A stretch of 16,339 bases of DNA from an uncultured Hyphomicrobiales bacterium (GTDB lineage: Bacteria; Pseudomonadota; Alphaproteobacteria; Rhizobiales; Beijerinckiaceae): assembly GCA_903918155.1 (NCBI GenBank), contig CAIXDD010000319.1:1-16339 (forward strand), written 5' to 3'. The translations under genes and the position numbers were made by a program. Positions 6,409-15,492 of the stretch are shown here, in pieces; within the stretch, counting starts at the first letter, position 1, and every line of letters starts with the position of its first letter. The notes beneath the pieces are model-generated. The model was not told the origin of the DNA. It was given only the letters and a program-made list of their open reading frames with translations, and ran no database searches.

Positions 6409-6458
6409 GGCGCCGTCGCCCGGTCGAGGCCGGACGTCGAACTGGACTGGACGCGATC

Positions 6459-7034
6459 ATGTTTCCCGATCTTCTGCGCGACGACGTGTTCCGGCTTGAG
6501 ACCCCGCGGCTCTGGCTGCGCTGGCCGCGCGCGTCCGACGCGCGGGCGCTGGCGCGTCTGGGCGGGGATCCCCATGTGGCCGAGATGACCGCCAGCCTTC
6601 CCCATCCCTATACGGAGCAGGACGCGGCGGGCTGGATCTTCGCCAGCCGACGCGCGAACGCGGCCGGCGAATCCCTCGTGCTGGTCCTGACCCTGAAAAG
6701 CCGCCCCGGCGAGCCGATCGGCGTGGTGGGCCTGCATGGAACCCGGCCCGGCGCGGCGACCCTTGGCTTCTGGCTGGGCCGCGCCAGCCAGAGACAGGGG
6801 CTGATGAGCGAGGCGGCGCAGGGCGCGCTCGATCTGGCCCTGCGCGTCGCCCCCGTCGAAGAGATTCAGGCGCGCATCCGCGCCGGAGACGCCGCGTCGC
6901 GGCGCGTTCTGGAGAAATGCGGCTTCGACTCCCAGGGGAGCGGACTCGCGGATCTGCCGGCGCGCGGCGGCGTCGTCGCCTGCGAACGCTTCCGTCGCGC
7001 GCGGCTTCTGCCGCCGGCCGAAAACGCGGCCTGA
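6459..7034 (+). CDS. GNAT family (RimJ/RimL-like) N-acetyltransferase
   Basis: A 191-residue protein. It begins with ETPRLWLRWPRASDARALARLGGDPHVAEM-type sequence typical of RimJ/RimL-like acetyltransferases, which use acetyl-CoA on protein N-termini or small amines. The fold is continued by IGVVGLHG and LGFWLGRASQRQGLMSEA (residues about 104-119), the acetyl-CoA loop, and NxAS-like ASRRVLEKCGF near the end. The usual Q/R-x-x-G-x-G/A is Q111-R-Q-G-L-M116 here, so the last small residue is replaced by Met. It lies between rpmA and obgE, a common alphaproteobacterial position. The substrate is unknown. Confidence 0.85.
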   Translation: MFPDLLRDDVFRLETPRLWLRWPRASDARALARLGGDPHVAEMTASLPHPYTEQDAAGWIFASRRANAAGESLVLVLTLKSRPGEPIGVVGLHGTRPGAATLGFWLGRASQRQGLMSEAAQGALDLALRVAPVEEIQARIRAGDAASRRVLEKCGFDSQGSGLADLPARGGVVACERFRRARLLPPAENAA

Positions 7035-7090
7035 GCCGCACCCCATTGTTTGGCGTTGCCTGTCGGGCGCCGCCCGGATAGGCATTCGTC

Positions 7091-8164
7091 ATGAAATTTC
7101 TCGATCAGGCCAAAATCTACATTCGTTCGGGCGACGGCGGCGGCGGCGCCGTGTCTTTCCGTCGTGAGAAATTCATCGAATTCGGCGGGCCGGACGGGGG
7201 CGACGGCGGACGCGGCGGCGACGTGATCGCCCATTGCGTCGACGGCCTCAACACGCTCATCGATTATCGCTATCAGCAGCATTTCAAGGCCGGCACCGGC
7301 ATGCACGGCATGGGCCGCAACCGCGCAGGCGGCAAGGGCCGCAGCGTCGTCCTGAAAGTGCCCGTCGGCACCCAGATTTTCGAGGAAGACAACGAAACCT
7401 TGATCGCGGACCTGACGGAAGTCGGTCAGGAAGTGGTCATCGCGCGCGGCGGCAATGGCGGGTTCGGCAATCTGCATTTCACCACCTCGACGAACCGCTC
7501 GCCGCGTCGCGCCAATCCGGGCCAGACGGGCGAGGAGCGCACGATCTGGCTGCGCCTCAAGCTCATCGCCGACGCCGGGCTGGTCGGGCTGCCCAACGCC
7601 GGCAAATCCACTTTCCTGGCCGCGGTCTCGGCGGCGAAACCGAAGATCGCCGATTATCCCTTCACGACCCTGCATCCGGGCCTCGGCGTCGTGCGCGTCG
7701 ACGAGCGGGAATTCGTGCTCGCCGACATCCCCGGACTCATCGAAGGCGCGCATGAGGGGCTAGGCCTCGGCGACCGTTTCCTCGGCCATGTGGAGCGTTG
7801 CCGCGTGTTGCTTCATCTCGTGGACGCGGGATGCGAACATGCAGGACAGGCCTACAAGATCGTGCGCGGCGAACTGGAGGCCTATGGCAATGGGCTGGAC
7901 CAAAAACGCGAGATCGTCGCGCTGTCGAAAGTCGACAGCGTGGATCCTGAAACGTTGAAGACTCAAATCGAGCGCCTCAAGCGCGCGATGCGCAGCGCGG
8001 GCCCGACCCTGCAGGACGGCGAGAAACGCCCGCCGCCCATGCTTTTGTCGTCGGCCACGACCGCCGGCGTGCAAGACGCGCTGCGCGCGCTTGCGCGCGC
8101 CATGGAGGCCGCGCGCGAAGAGGAAGCCGCCCTGTCTCCGCCGCCCGCCTCTTGGACGCCCTGA
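7091..8164 (+). CDS. obgE: GTPase Obg/CgtA
   Basis: A 357-residue Obg GTPase, active in late 50S subunit assembly and stress signalling. The glycine-rich Obg domain starts MKFLDQAKIYIRSGDGGGGA. GTPase motifs follow: G1 GLPNAGKST (166-174, Lys172), G3 DIPG (212-215) with LIEGAHEGLGLG, G4 SKVD (279-282, with Ser in place of the usual Asn) and G5 LSSATTAG near 318-325. It lacks a long C-terminal OCT domain, as is usual for alphaproteobacteria. It starts 56 nt after the GNAT gene and ends 34 nt before proB. Confidence 0.97.
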   Translation: MKFLDQAKIYIRSGDGGGGAVSFRREKFIEFGGPDGGDGGRGGDVIAHCVDGLNTLIDYRYQQHFKAGTGMHGMGRNRAGGKGRSVVLKVPVGTQIFEEDNETLIADLTEVGQEVVIARGGNGGFGNLHFTTSTNRSPRRANPGQTGEERTIWLRLKLIADAGLVGLPNAGKSTFLAAVSAAKPKIADYPFTTLHPGLGVVRVDEREFVLADIPGLIEGAHEGLGLGDRFLGHVERCRVLLHLVDAGCEHAGQAYKIVRGELEAYGNGLDQKREIVALSKVDSVDPETLKTQIERLKRAMRSAGPTLQDGEKRPPPMLLSSATTAGVQDALRALARAMEAAREEEAALSPPPASWTP

Positions 8165-8198
8165 CCCAACGCAAGAGAAAGCGAAGCGAACGCGCGCG

Positions 8199-9323
8199 AT
8201 GACGACGCCAACCCTCTCAACCTTCCGCCGGATCGTCGTGAAAGTCGGCTCGTCCCTGCTCGTCGACCAGACGCAGGGCGAGGTGAAGCGCGCCTGGCTT
8301 GAGGCGCTGGCCGACGATCTCGCCGACCTGCACAGGGACGGACGCGACGTGCTCGTCGTCTCCTCCGGCTCCATCGCGCTGGGGCGCTCGGTGCTGAAAT
8401 TGCCCGGCGGCCCGCTGAAGCTGGAGGACAGCCAGGCGGCGGCCGCCGTCGGCCAGATCGCCCTCGCCAGCGCATGGTCGGAGATCCTCTCCGCGCGCGG
8501 CATGACGGCGGGACAGATTCTCGTGACGCTCAACGACACCGAAGAACGCCGCCGCTATCTCAACGCGCGCGCGACCATCGGCCGGCTCGTGGAGATGCGC
8601 GCCGTGCCGATCATCAACGAGAACGATACGGTCGCCACGACGGAGATCCGCTACGGCGACAACGACCGGCTGGCCGCGCGCGTGGCGACGATGGCCAGCG
8701 CGGATCTCCTCGTTCTGCTCTCCGACGTCGACGGCCTCTATGACGCGCCGCCGAACGAAGACCCCAACGCGAAACTCATTCCCGTCGTGCCGCGCATCAC
8801 GGCGCAGATCGAGGCCATGGCGGGCGGGGCGGCGAGCGAATTGTCGCGCGGGGGCATGCGCACGAAAGTCGAGGCGGCGAAGATCGCGGTCGGCGGCGGC
8901 GCGCATATGGTGATCGCCGACGGCCGCGTCGCCCATCCTGTGCGCGCCATAGCGCAGGGCGCGCGCTGCACATGGTTTCTCACGCCGTCGAATCCCATCA
9001 CGGCGCGCAAGAAATGGATCGCCGGTTCGCTTGAGCCGCGCGGCGTCGTTCATGTGGACGCGGGCGCGGCGCGCGCGATCGTCAAGGGCGGCAGCCTGCT
9101 GCCGGCCGGCGTGATCCGCGTTGAGGGCGCGTTCGCCCGCGGCGATTGCGTGCTGATCCGCGATGCGGGCGGCGCCGAAATCGGCCGCGGCCTCGTGGCC
9201 TATGACGCCGCCGAGGCCGGCCAGCTCGTGGGCCGCAATTCCCGCGACATCGAAGCCGTGCTGGGCGCGCCGGGCCGCGCGGAGATGATCCATCGCGACG
9301 ACATGGCTTTGGTGGGCGATTGA
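8199..9323 (+). CDS. proB: Glutamate 5-kinase
   Basis: A 374-residue enzyme that phosphorylates glutamate in the first step of proline synthesis. The amino-acid kinase domain (about 1-260) shows RIVVKVGSSLL, INENDTVATTE, YGDNDRLAARVA, LLSDVDGLYD and GGMRTKVEAAKIA. A C-terminal PUA domain (about 280-365) follows, beginning near RGVVHVDAGAARAI. The frame is open to 8091, inside obgE, but the ATG at 8199 matches the family N-terminus and avoids that overlap. The ribosome site is weak. It is followed by proA, the next pathway step. Confidence 0.96.
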   Translation: MTTPTLSTFRRIVVKVGSSLLVDQTQGEVKRAWLEALADDLADLHRDGRDVLVVSSGSIALGRSVLKLPGGPLKLEDSQAAAAVGQIALASAWSEILSARGMTAGQILVTLNDTEERRRYLNARATIGRLVEMRAVPIINENDTVATTEIRYGDNDRLAARVATMASADLLVLLSDVDGLYDAPPNEDPNAKLIPVVPRITAQIEAMAGGAASELSRGGMRTKVEAAKIAVGGGAHMVIADGRVAHPVRAIAQGARCTWFLTPSNPITARKKWIAGSLEPRGVVHVDAGAARAIVKGGSLLPAGVIRVEGAFARGDCVLIRDAGGAEIGRGLVAYDAAEAGQLVGRNSRDIEAVLGAPGRAEMIHRDDMALVGD

Positions 9324-9409
9324 ACCGCGCCTTCGGCGCCTACCGACCGCTTCCCGAACCTGTTATGCTTCAAGTGAGCATTTCACCGCCGATCCACCGG
9401 ACCTCGACC

Positions 9410-10696
9410 ATGACCAGCGAAAAGGCCTCTGCGGCTCCTTCCGTGATCGACCTGATGCGCGATCTGGGCCGGCGCGCCCGCGCGTCCGCCCATTCGCTGG
9501 GCCTCGCCTCGACGCAGGCCAAGAACCGCGCGCTCGCCGCCGCCGCCGCCGCCTTGCGCGCGCGCGCGACCGACATCGTCGCCGCCAATGCGCGCGACAT
9601 GGAGGCCGCCACGCAGGCCGGCGCCAGCAAGGCCAATCTCGACCGCCTGATGCTCGACGCCAAACGGGTGGACGCCATGGCCCGCGGGCTGGAGGACATC
9701 GCCGCTTTGCCCGACCCCGTGGGCCGCGTGCTCGCGACCTTCGACCGGCCCAACGGCTTGAAGATCGAGCGCGTGGCGACGCCGCTGGGCGTCGTCGGCG
9801 TGATCTATGAAAGCCGCCCCAATGTGACGGCGGACGCTGGCGCGCTTTGCCTGAAGGCGGGCAATGCGGCGATCCTGCGCGGCGGCTCGGATTCGTTCCA
9901 TTCGTCTTCCCTCATCCATGAATGCCTCGTCGCCGGCTTGCGCGACGCCAATCTGCCGGACGCGGCGATCCAGATCGTTCCCACCCGGGACCGCGCGGCC
10001 GTCGGCGAAATGCTGCGCGGTCTGGACGGGAACGTCGACGTGATCGTGCCGCGCGGCGGCAAGAGCCTCGTCGCGCGCGTGCAGGATGAAGCGCGCGTGC
10101 CGGTCTTCGCCCATCTCGAAGGGATCGTGCACGTCTATGTGGACGGCGAAGCCGATCTGGACATGGCCCGGACCATCCTGCGCAACGCGAAACTGCGGCG
10201 CACCGGCATTTGCGGCGCGGCGGAGACCTTGCTGGTCGACCGCGCGGCGCAGGCGACCCATCTCGCCCCCCTCGTCTCCATGTTGATCGACGCAGGCTGC
10301 GAAGTGCGCGGCGACGCGGCCGCGCAACAGGCCGATCCGCGCGTGAAGCCCGCCTCCGAGGAGGATTGGCGCACCGAATATCTGGACGCCGTGATTTCCG
10401 CCAAGGTCGTCGACGGCCTCGATGCGGCGATGGATCACATCGAGCGCTATGGATCCCACCACACCGATTGCATCGTCACCAGCAATGACGCGCGGGCGGA
10501 GCGCTTTCTGCGCGAAGTGGATTCCGCGATCGTGTTGCACAATGCGTCCACCCAATTCGCCGACGGCGGAGAATTCGGCTTCGGCGCGGAGATCGGCATC
10601 GCCACAGGGCGCATGCACGCGCGCGGGCCCGTCGGCCTTGAGCAATTGACCTCGTTCAAATATCGCGTGCGCGGCGCCGGACAGGTGCGGCCATAA
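9410..10696 (+). CDS. proA: Gamma-glutamyl phosphate reductase
   Basis: A 428-residue NADPH-dependent reductase making glutamate semialdehyde, the second step of proline synthesis. Visible family sequence includes PLGVVGVIYESRPNVTADA, CLKAGNAAILRGGSDS, VIVPRGGKSLV, the catalytic Cys268 in RTGICGAAETLLVD, and GEFGFGAEIGIATGRMHARG near the end. The ATG at 9410 is chosen from family length. In-frame TTG at 9320 (overlapping the proB stop) and ATG at 9365 are alternatives, since no start has a strong ribosome site. It lies 86 nt after proB. Confidence 0.96.
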   Translation: MTSEKASAAPSVIDLMRDLGRRARASAHSLGLASTQAKNRALAAAAAALRARATDIVAANARDMEAATQAGASKANLDRLMLDAKRVDAMARGLEDIAALPDPVGRVLATFDRPNGLKIERVATPLGVVGVIYESRPNVTADAGALCLKAGNAAILRGGSDSFHSSSLIHECLVAGLRDANLPDAAIQIVPTRDRAAVGEMLRGLDGNVDVIVPRGGKSLVARVQDEARVPVFAHLEGIVHVYVDGEADLDMARTILRNAKLRRTGICGAAETLLVDRAAQATHLAPLVSMLIDAGCEVRGDAAAQQADPRVKPASEEDWRTEYLDAVISAKVVDGLDAAMDHIERYGSHHTDCIVTSNDARAERFLREVDSAIVLHNASTQFADGGEFGFGAEIGIATGRMHARGPVGLEQLTSFKYRVRGAGQVRP

Positions 10697-10788
10697 GCGG
10701 GGACGCCAAGACGCGCGCGGCCGACGCTTCGGCGACGGCGCCCGCGCTAGAACGCCCCGGCCTGGGTCCCGCGCACCACAATGCGCCC

Positions 10789-11436
10789 GTGCGCCTGCCG
10801 CGCCATGGACGGGGCATGCGCATCGGCCTGTTCGGCGGCACATTCAACCCGCCCCACGAAGGCCATCGCCTCGCAAGCCTGATCGCATTGCAGCGGCTGA
10901 AGCTGGACGCCGTCTGGTGGCTCGTCACGCCGGGCAATCCGCTGAAGGAGAATTCAGGCCTGCCGCCGCTCGACATGCGCCTGAAGGCCGCAGCCGATCT
11001 TGCGCGCCACCCGCGCATCGTCGTGACCGACGTGGAGGCGCGCATCGGCACGCGCTACACGTTCGACACGATCGATTATCTCGTGAAACGGTGCCCCGGG
11101 ACGAAATTCGTCTGGATCATGGGGGCAGACAATCTCGCCTCGTTCCATCGCTGGCAGCGCTGGCGCGACATTGCGAATCTGGCGCCCATCGCGGTGATCG
11201 ACAGGCCCGCCTCGACGTTGAAGGCCGCGCACAGCCGCGCGGCGCATTACCTCGCACGGCGTCGGCTGGACGAAGCCGACGGCGCGCTGCTCGCGGATGC
11301 GGGCGCGCCGGGATTCGTTTTCCTGCACGGCCCGCGCTCCGCCCTCTCGTCGACGGAGCTGAGAAGCAAGGGGAAGGGCCTGAGCAAAGGCCTCGACAAG
11401 TCCCTCGCGTCCCGCTCCGCCGCGCGGGATCAATAA
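10789..11436 (+). CDS. nadD: Nicotinate-nucleotide adenylyltransferase
   Basis: A protein of about 215 residues that adenylylates nicotinate mononucleotide in NAD synthesis. The nucleotidyltransferase site is GGTFNPPHEGH (residues 16-26), followed by WWLVTPGNPLKE, FVWIMGADNLASFHRW and SSTELRSK (187-194). A GTG at 10789 is chosen because the preceding residues LPRHGRGMRIG resemble an N-terminal extension I recall from rhizobial NadD; ATG at 10816 is the conservative alternative. The tail after SSTELR is rich in Lys and Ser. It is the last gene of the run. rsfS, a usual follower, is absent; nadD meets leuB head-on with a 7-bp overlap. Confidence 0.93.
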   Translation: MRLPRHGRGMRIGLFGGTFNPPHEGHRLASLIALQRLKLDAVWWLVTPGNPLKENSGLPPLDMRLKAAADLARHPRIVVTDVEARIGTRYTFDTIDYLVKRCPGTKFVWIMGADNLASFHRWQRWRDIANLAPIAVIDRPASTLKAAHSRAAHYLARRRLDEADGALLADAGAPGFVFLHGPRSALSSTELRSKGKGLSKGLDKSLASRSAARDQ

Positions 11437-12539
11437 GCCTTCTTCAGCTCGGCGAGGATCGCTTCGCCCATCTGCGCAGTGGAGACCGTCGAGGTCGCGT
11501 CGCCCTTGATGTCGGCGGTGCGCAGGCCCGCGCCCAGCACGTCGGCGATGGCCTTCTCGATCTTGTCGGCGGCCTCGCCCATTCCGAAGGAATAGCGCAG
11601 GCACATGGCGAAGGAGCCGATCATCGCGATCGGATTGGCGAGGCCCTTGCCCGCGATGTCGGGCGCGGATCCGTGCACGGGCTCATAAAGCGCCTTGCGC
11701 TTGCCCGTCTTGGGATTGGTTTCGCCCAGGGAGGCGGACGGCAGCATGCCCAGCGAGCCCGTCAGCATCGCCGCCACGTCGGAGAGCATGTCGCCGAACA
11801 GATTGTCCGTGACGATGACGTCGAACTGCTTCGGCCAGCGCACGAGCTGCATGCCGAGCGCGTCGGCGAGCTGATGCTCCAGCTCCACGTCGGAATATTC
11901 GCGCTTGTGCAGGGCGGTGATCACCTCGTTCCACAAGACGCCAGACTTCATGACGTTGCGCTTCTCGGAGGACGTGACCTTGTTGCGCCGCTTGCGCGCA
12001 AGCTCGAAGGCGACGCGGCCGATGCGTTCGATCTCATAGGTGTCGTAGACCTGCGTGTCGATGCCGCGCTTCTGACCGTTCCCGAGATCGATGATCTGCT
12101 TGGGCTCGCCGAAATAGACGCCGCCCGTCAGCTCGCGCACGATCATGATGTCGAGGTTCTCGACGATTTCGCGCTTGAGCGAGGAGGCGTCCGCGAGTGC
12201 CGGATAGCAGATCGCGGGACGCAGATTGGCGAACAGCGCAAGATCCTTGCGCAAGCGCAGGAGGCCGGCTTCGGGGCGCACGTCGTAAGGCACGCTGTCC
12301 CATTTGGGGCCGCCCACCGCGCCGAAGATCACGGCGTCGGCCGATTGCGCGAGCGCCATGTCGCTTTCGCTGATCGCCTGGCCATGCGCGTCATAAGCGC
12401 AGCCGCCGACGAGACCCTTTTCGGTCTCGAAACGCGCCACGCCCGCCTGACCGAGGAAAGCGGCGACTTTCTCCACTTCCGCCATGACTTCGGGGCCGAT
12501 GCCGTCGCCGGGCAGAAGGAAAAGCTTATAGGTCGCCAT
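11430..12539 (-). CDS. leuB: 3-isopropylmalate dehydrogenase
   Basis: A 369-residue NAD-dependent enzyme that oxidises and decarboxylates 3-isopropylmalate in leucine synthesis. It starts MATYKLFLLPGDGIGPEVMAE. LRLRKDLALFANLRP, RELTGGVYFGEP and the signature TDNLFGDMLSD (Asp245, Asp250, Asp254) are present. The signature continues into AAMLTGSLGMLPSASLG. The ATG at 12539 has GAGGA 8 nt ahead. leuC and leuD are not in the window. The 3' end overlaps that of nadD with no terminator visible in between. Confidence 0.97.
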   Translation of the reverse strand: MATYKLFLLPGDGIGPEVMAEVEKVAAFLGQAGVARFETEKGLVGGCAYDAHGQAISESDMALAQSADAVIFGAVGGPKWDSVPYDVRPEAGLLRLRKDLALFANLRPAICYPALADASSLKREIVENLDIMIVRELTGGVYFGEPKQIIDLGNGQKRGIDTQVYDTYEIERIGRVAFELARKRRNKVTSSEKRNVMKSGVLWNEVITALHKREYSDVELEHQLADALGMQLVRWPKQFDVIVTDNLFGDMLSDVAAMLTGSLGMLPSASLGETNPKTGKRKALYEPVHGSAPDIAGKGLANPIAMIGSFAMCLRYSFGMGEAADKIEKAIADVLGAGLRTADIKGDATSTVSTAQMGEAILAELKKAY

Positions 12540-12575
12540 GTGAGTGTCCTCGGGTTCGGGTCGAATTCGCCGCGA

Positions 12576-12604
12576 TTGCTAGCGGGGGCGGCGGAGGTTG
12601 GCAA
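12576..12604 (-). promoter_or_regulatory. Candidate leuB promoter
   Basis: On the minus strand TTGCCA (12604-12599), a 17-bp spacer and TAGCAA (12581-12576) lie after the acnA terminator. Transcription would start near 12569, about 30 nt ahead of the leuB ATG. The -10 is weak. I saw no leucine-rich leader peptide, so attenuation is not supported. Confidence 0.4.
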
Positions 12605-12684
12605 GGCGGGTCCGGCGTCGCCGCGCTACGCGCTCGAGGCGCCGTTCGCGGGCGACGCTCACGGGAGACGCTCAAGACGGAGCC

Positions 12685-12716
12685 CGAAACGAAACCGCCG
12701 GCCCGAAGGCCGGCGG
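12685..12716 (-). terminator. Intrinsic terminator of acnA with UUCG loop
   Basis: On the minus strand CCGCCGGCC (12716-12708) and GGCCGGCGG (12703-12695) form a perfect 9-bp stem closed by a TTCG tetraloop and followed by TTTCGTTTCG. It starts 21 nt beyond the acnA stop and separates acnA from leuB. Confidence 0.85.
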
Positions 12717-12737
12717 CTGGATCGACGGACCGGCCGC

Positions 12738-15467
12738 TCAGGCGGCGGCCAGCTGACGGATCACATATTGCATGATGCCGCCGTGACGGAAGTATTCGAG
12801 CTCGTCGAGCGTCATGATGCGGCAATCGACGGGCGTCTTTTTCTGCGTGCCGTCGGCGTAAGTGATGAGGGCTTCCATCTTCTGGCGCGGCTTGAGGCCC
12901 TTCTCGATGCCCAGAATGGTCACCTTCTCTTCGCCCGTCAGGCCCAGGCTCTGCCAGCTCGTGCCCTGTTCGAAGGTGAGCGGCAGGATGCCCATGCCGA
13001 CCAGATTCGAGCGGTGAATGCGCTCGAAGCTCTGCGCGATGACGGCGCGCACGCCCAGAAGGCGCGTGCCCTTCGCAGCCCAGTCGCGCGAGGAGCCGTT
13101 TCCATATTCCTCGCCCGCGAGAATGACGAGCGGCGTCTCCTCGGCGGCGTATTTCATCGCGGCGTCGTAGATCGCCAGCTTTTCGCCCGACGGATAGTGA
13201 AGCGTCGCGCCGCCTTCGAGCACGGCGCCGTCTGCGGCCTTGTTCATGAAGTTCTTGATGCGGATATTCGCGAAGGTGCCGCGCATCATCACTTCATGAT
13301 TGCCGCGGCGCGTGCCGTATTGGTTGAAATCGGCCTCGCGGACCTGCCTCTCGGCCAGCCAGCGTCCCGCAGGGGACGCGAACTTGATCGAGCCGGCCGG
13401 CGAAATGTGGTCGGTCGTGATCTTGTCGCCGAACAGGGCGAGGATGCGCGCGTCCACGACGTTCTTCACCGGCGCGGGCTCCATGGTCATGCCTTCGAAA
13501 TACGGCGGGTTCTGCACGTAAGTCGACATCATGTCCCATTTGTAGGTCTTGCCGGCGGGCGCCTTCACCTTGCGCCAGTTGACGTCGCCCTTGAACACGT
13601 CGGCGTAACGCTCCTTGAAGATCTTCTTGGTGACGTATTTGCCGATATAGGTCTGCACTTCCTTCGAGCTGGGCCAGATGTCGCGCAGGTAAACCTCCGC
13701 GCCGCCCTTGCCCTTGCCGATGGGCTCTTTCGTGAGGTCCTTCGTGACCGAGCCGGCGAGCGCATAGGCGACGACGAGCGGCGGCGAAGCAAGATAGTTC
13801 GCCTGCACGTCAGGGCTCACGCGGCCTTCGAAATTCCGGTTGCCGGAGAGCACGGAGGCGGCGACGATGCCGTTCTTGTTGATGCTGTCGGAGATTTCTT
13901 CCGGCAGCGGGCCGGAATTGCCGATGCAGGTCGTGCAGCCGAAGCCCACGAGATTGAACCCGAGCTTGTCGAGATCCTTCTGCAGGCCCGCCTTGGCGAG
14001 ATATTCGCCGACCACCTGCGAGCCCGGCGCAAGCGAGGTCTTCACCCACGGCTTCACCGTCAGGCCCTTGGCGACGGCGTTGCGCGCCAGCAGGCCCGCG
14101 CCGATCAGCACGCTGGGATTGGACGTGTTGGTGCAGGAGGTGATGGCCGCGATCGCCACGTCGCCGTGGCCGAGATCGTAATTTTTGCCGTCGACCTTGT
14201 AGCGCTGATCCTTGTCGGCGCTCTTGCGGTATTCCTTCTCCAGCGCGTCGGCGAAGCCGACCCCGACATTCTCCAGCGCCACGCGGCCTTCCGGACGCTT
14301 CGGGCCGGCCATGGACGGGACGACCTGGGCGAGATCGAGATCAAGCTCGTCGGTGAACACCGGATCGGGCGTCGTGCGCGTGCGGAACAGGCCCTGCGCC
14401 TTGGCGTATTTCTCGACGAGCGCGATGCGCGCCGGCGCGCGGCCCGACATCTTCAGGTAATCGAGCGTTTCCACGTCGACGGGGAAGAAGCCGCAGGTCG
14501 CGCCATATTCCGGCGCCATATTGCCGATCGTCGCGCGGTCGGCCAAGGAGAGCGAGTCGAGGCCGGGGCCGAAGAATTCGACGAACTTGCCCACGACGCC
14601 CTTCTTGCGCAGGATCTGCGTGACGGTGAGCACGAGGTCGGTGGCGGTGACGCCTTCGCGCAGCTTGCCGTTGAGGCGGAAGCCGATCACTTCCGGCAGC
14701 AGCATGGACAGGGGCTGGCCGAGCATGCAGGCCTCAGCCTCGATGCCGCCGACGCCCCAACCCAGAACCGAAAGCCCGTTGACCATGGTCGTGTGCGAGT
14801 CGGTGCCCACCAGCGAATCCGGATAAGCGACCTCCACCGTCGTCGCCTTGCCGCGCGGGGGAGCGTATTTCTCCTTGCGGGTCCAGACGGTCTGGGCGAG
14901 ATATTCGAGATTGACCTGATGGCAGATGCCGGTTCCCGGCGGCACGACGCGGAAATTGTCGAACGCGCCCTGGCCCCATTTCAGGAAGTTATAGCGCTCG
15001 GCGTTGCGCTGATATTCCAGATCGACGTTCTTCTTGAGCGCCTTCGAGGAGCCGAACGCGTCGACGATCACGGAATGGTCGATCACGAGATCGACGGGGA
15101 CGAGCGGGTTGATCTTGTCGGGATTGCCCCCGAGCTTCGTCATGGCGTCGCGCATCGCGGCGAGATCCACCACGGCGGGCACGCCGGTGAAGTCCTGCAT
15201 CAGCACGCGCGCCGGGCGGAAGGCGATTTCCTTTTCCTTCTTGCCCTTGTTGACGAGCCATGTGGCGACGGAGGCGATGTCCTCCTTGGTGACGGAGCGG
15301 CCATCCTCGAAGCGCAGAAGATTCTCAAGCAGGACCTTCATGGAGAAGGGGAGCTGCGAAATGCCTTTCAGCCCGTTTTTCTCGGCCTGCTTCAGCGAAA
15401 AGTAATGGTAGGTCTTGGTTCCCACCGTGAGTTTCTTGCGGCACTTGTAGCTGTCGAGAGAGGCCAT
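12738..15467 (-). CDS. acnA: Aconitate hydratase AcnA
   Basis: A 909-residue aconitase interconverting citrate and isocitrate in the TCA cycle. The [4Fe-4S] ligands are Cys445 (ITSCTNTSNP), Cys511 and Cys514 (FGCTTCIGNSG), spaced as in E. coli AcnA and IRP1. SLVGTDSHTTMVNGL, NRNFEGRVSPDVQANYLASP and the swivel-domain EEYGNGSSRDWAAKG are also visible. The start MASLDSYKCRKKL is ATG at 15467. The protein is full length and belongs to the AcnA/IRP1 type, not AcnB. The gene is divergent from ccmA, a pairing common in alphaproteobacteria, and ends at a strong terminator. I could not find a convincing acnA promoter in 15468-15601. Confidence 0.98.
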   Translation of the reverse strand: MASLDSYKCRKKLTVGTKTYHYFSLKQAEKNGLKGISQLPFSMKVLLENLLRFEDGRSVTKEDIASVATWLVNKGKKEKEIAFRPARVLMQDFTGVPAVVDLAAMRDAMTKLGGNPDKINPLVPVDLVIDHSVIVDAFGSSKALKKNVDLEYQRNAERYNFLKWGQGAFDNFRVVPPGTGICHQVNLEYLAQTVWTRKEKYAPPRGKATTVEVAYPDSLVGTDSHTTMVNGLSVLGWGVGGIEAEACMLGQPLSMLLPEVIGFRLNGKLREGVTATDLVLTVTQILRKKGVVGKFVEFFGPGLDSLSLADRATIGNMAPEYGATCGFFPVDVETLDYLKMSGRAPARIALVEKYAKAQGLFRTRTTPDPVFTDELDLDLAQVVPSMAGPKRPEGRVALENVGVGFADALEKEYRKSADKDQRYKVDGKNYDLGHGDVAIAAITSCTNTSNPSVLIGAGLLARNAVAKGLTVKPWVKTSLAPGSQVVGEYLAKAGLQKDLDKLGFNLVGFGCTTCIGNSGPLPEEISDSINKNGIVAASVLSGNRNFEGRVSPDVQANYLASPPLVVAYALAGSVTKDLTKEPIGKGKGGAEVYLRDIWPSSKEVQTYIGKYVTKKIFKERYADVFKGDVNWRKVKAPAGKTYKWDMMSTYVQNPPYFEGMTMEPAPVKNVVDARILALFGDKITTDHISPAGSIKFASPAGRWLAERQVREADFNQYGTRRGNHEVMMRGTFANIRIKNFMNKAADGAVLEGGATLHYPSGEKLAIYDAAMKYAAEETPLVILAGEEYGNGSSRDWAAKGTRLLGVRAVIAQSFERIHRSNLVGMGILPLTFEQGTSWQSLGLTGEEKVTILGIEKGLKPRQKMEALITYADGTQKKTPVDCRIMTLDELEYFRHGGIMQYVIRQLAAA

Positions 15468-15492
15468 CGTTTTGTCCCGGGGTCTCGAGAAG

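Noticed and set aside
10720..10739. Terminator between proA and nadD
   Set aside because: A UUCG-capped stem exists but has an A-A mismatch and no T-run, and the open nadD frame passes through it.
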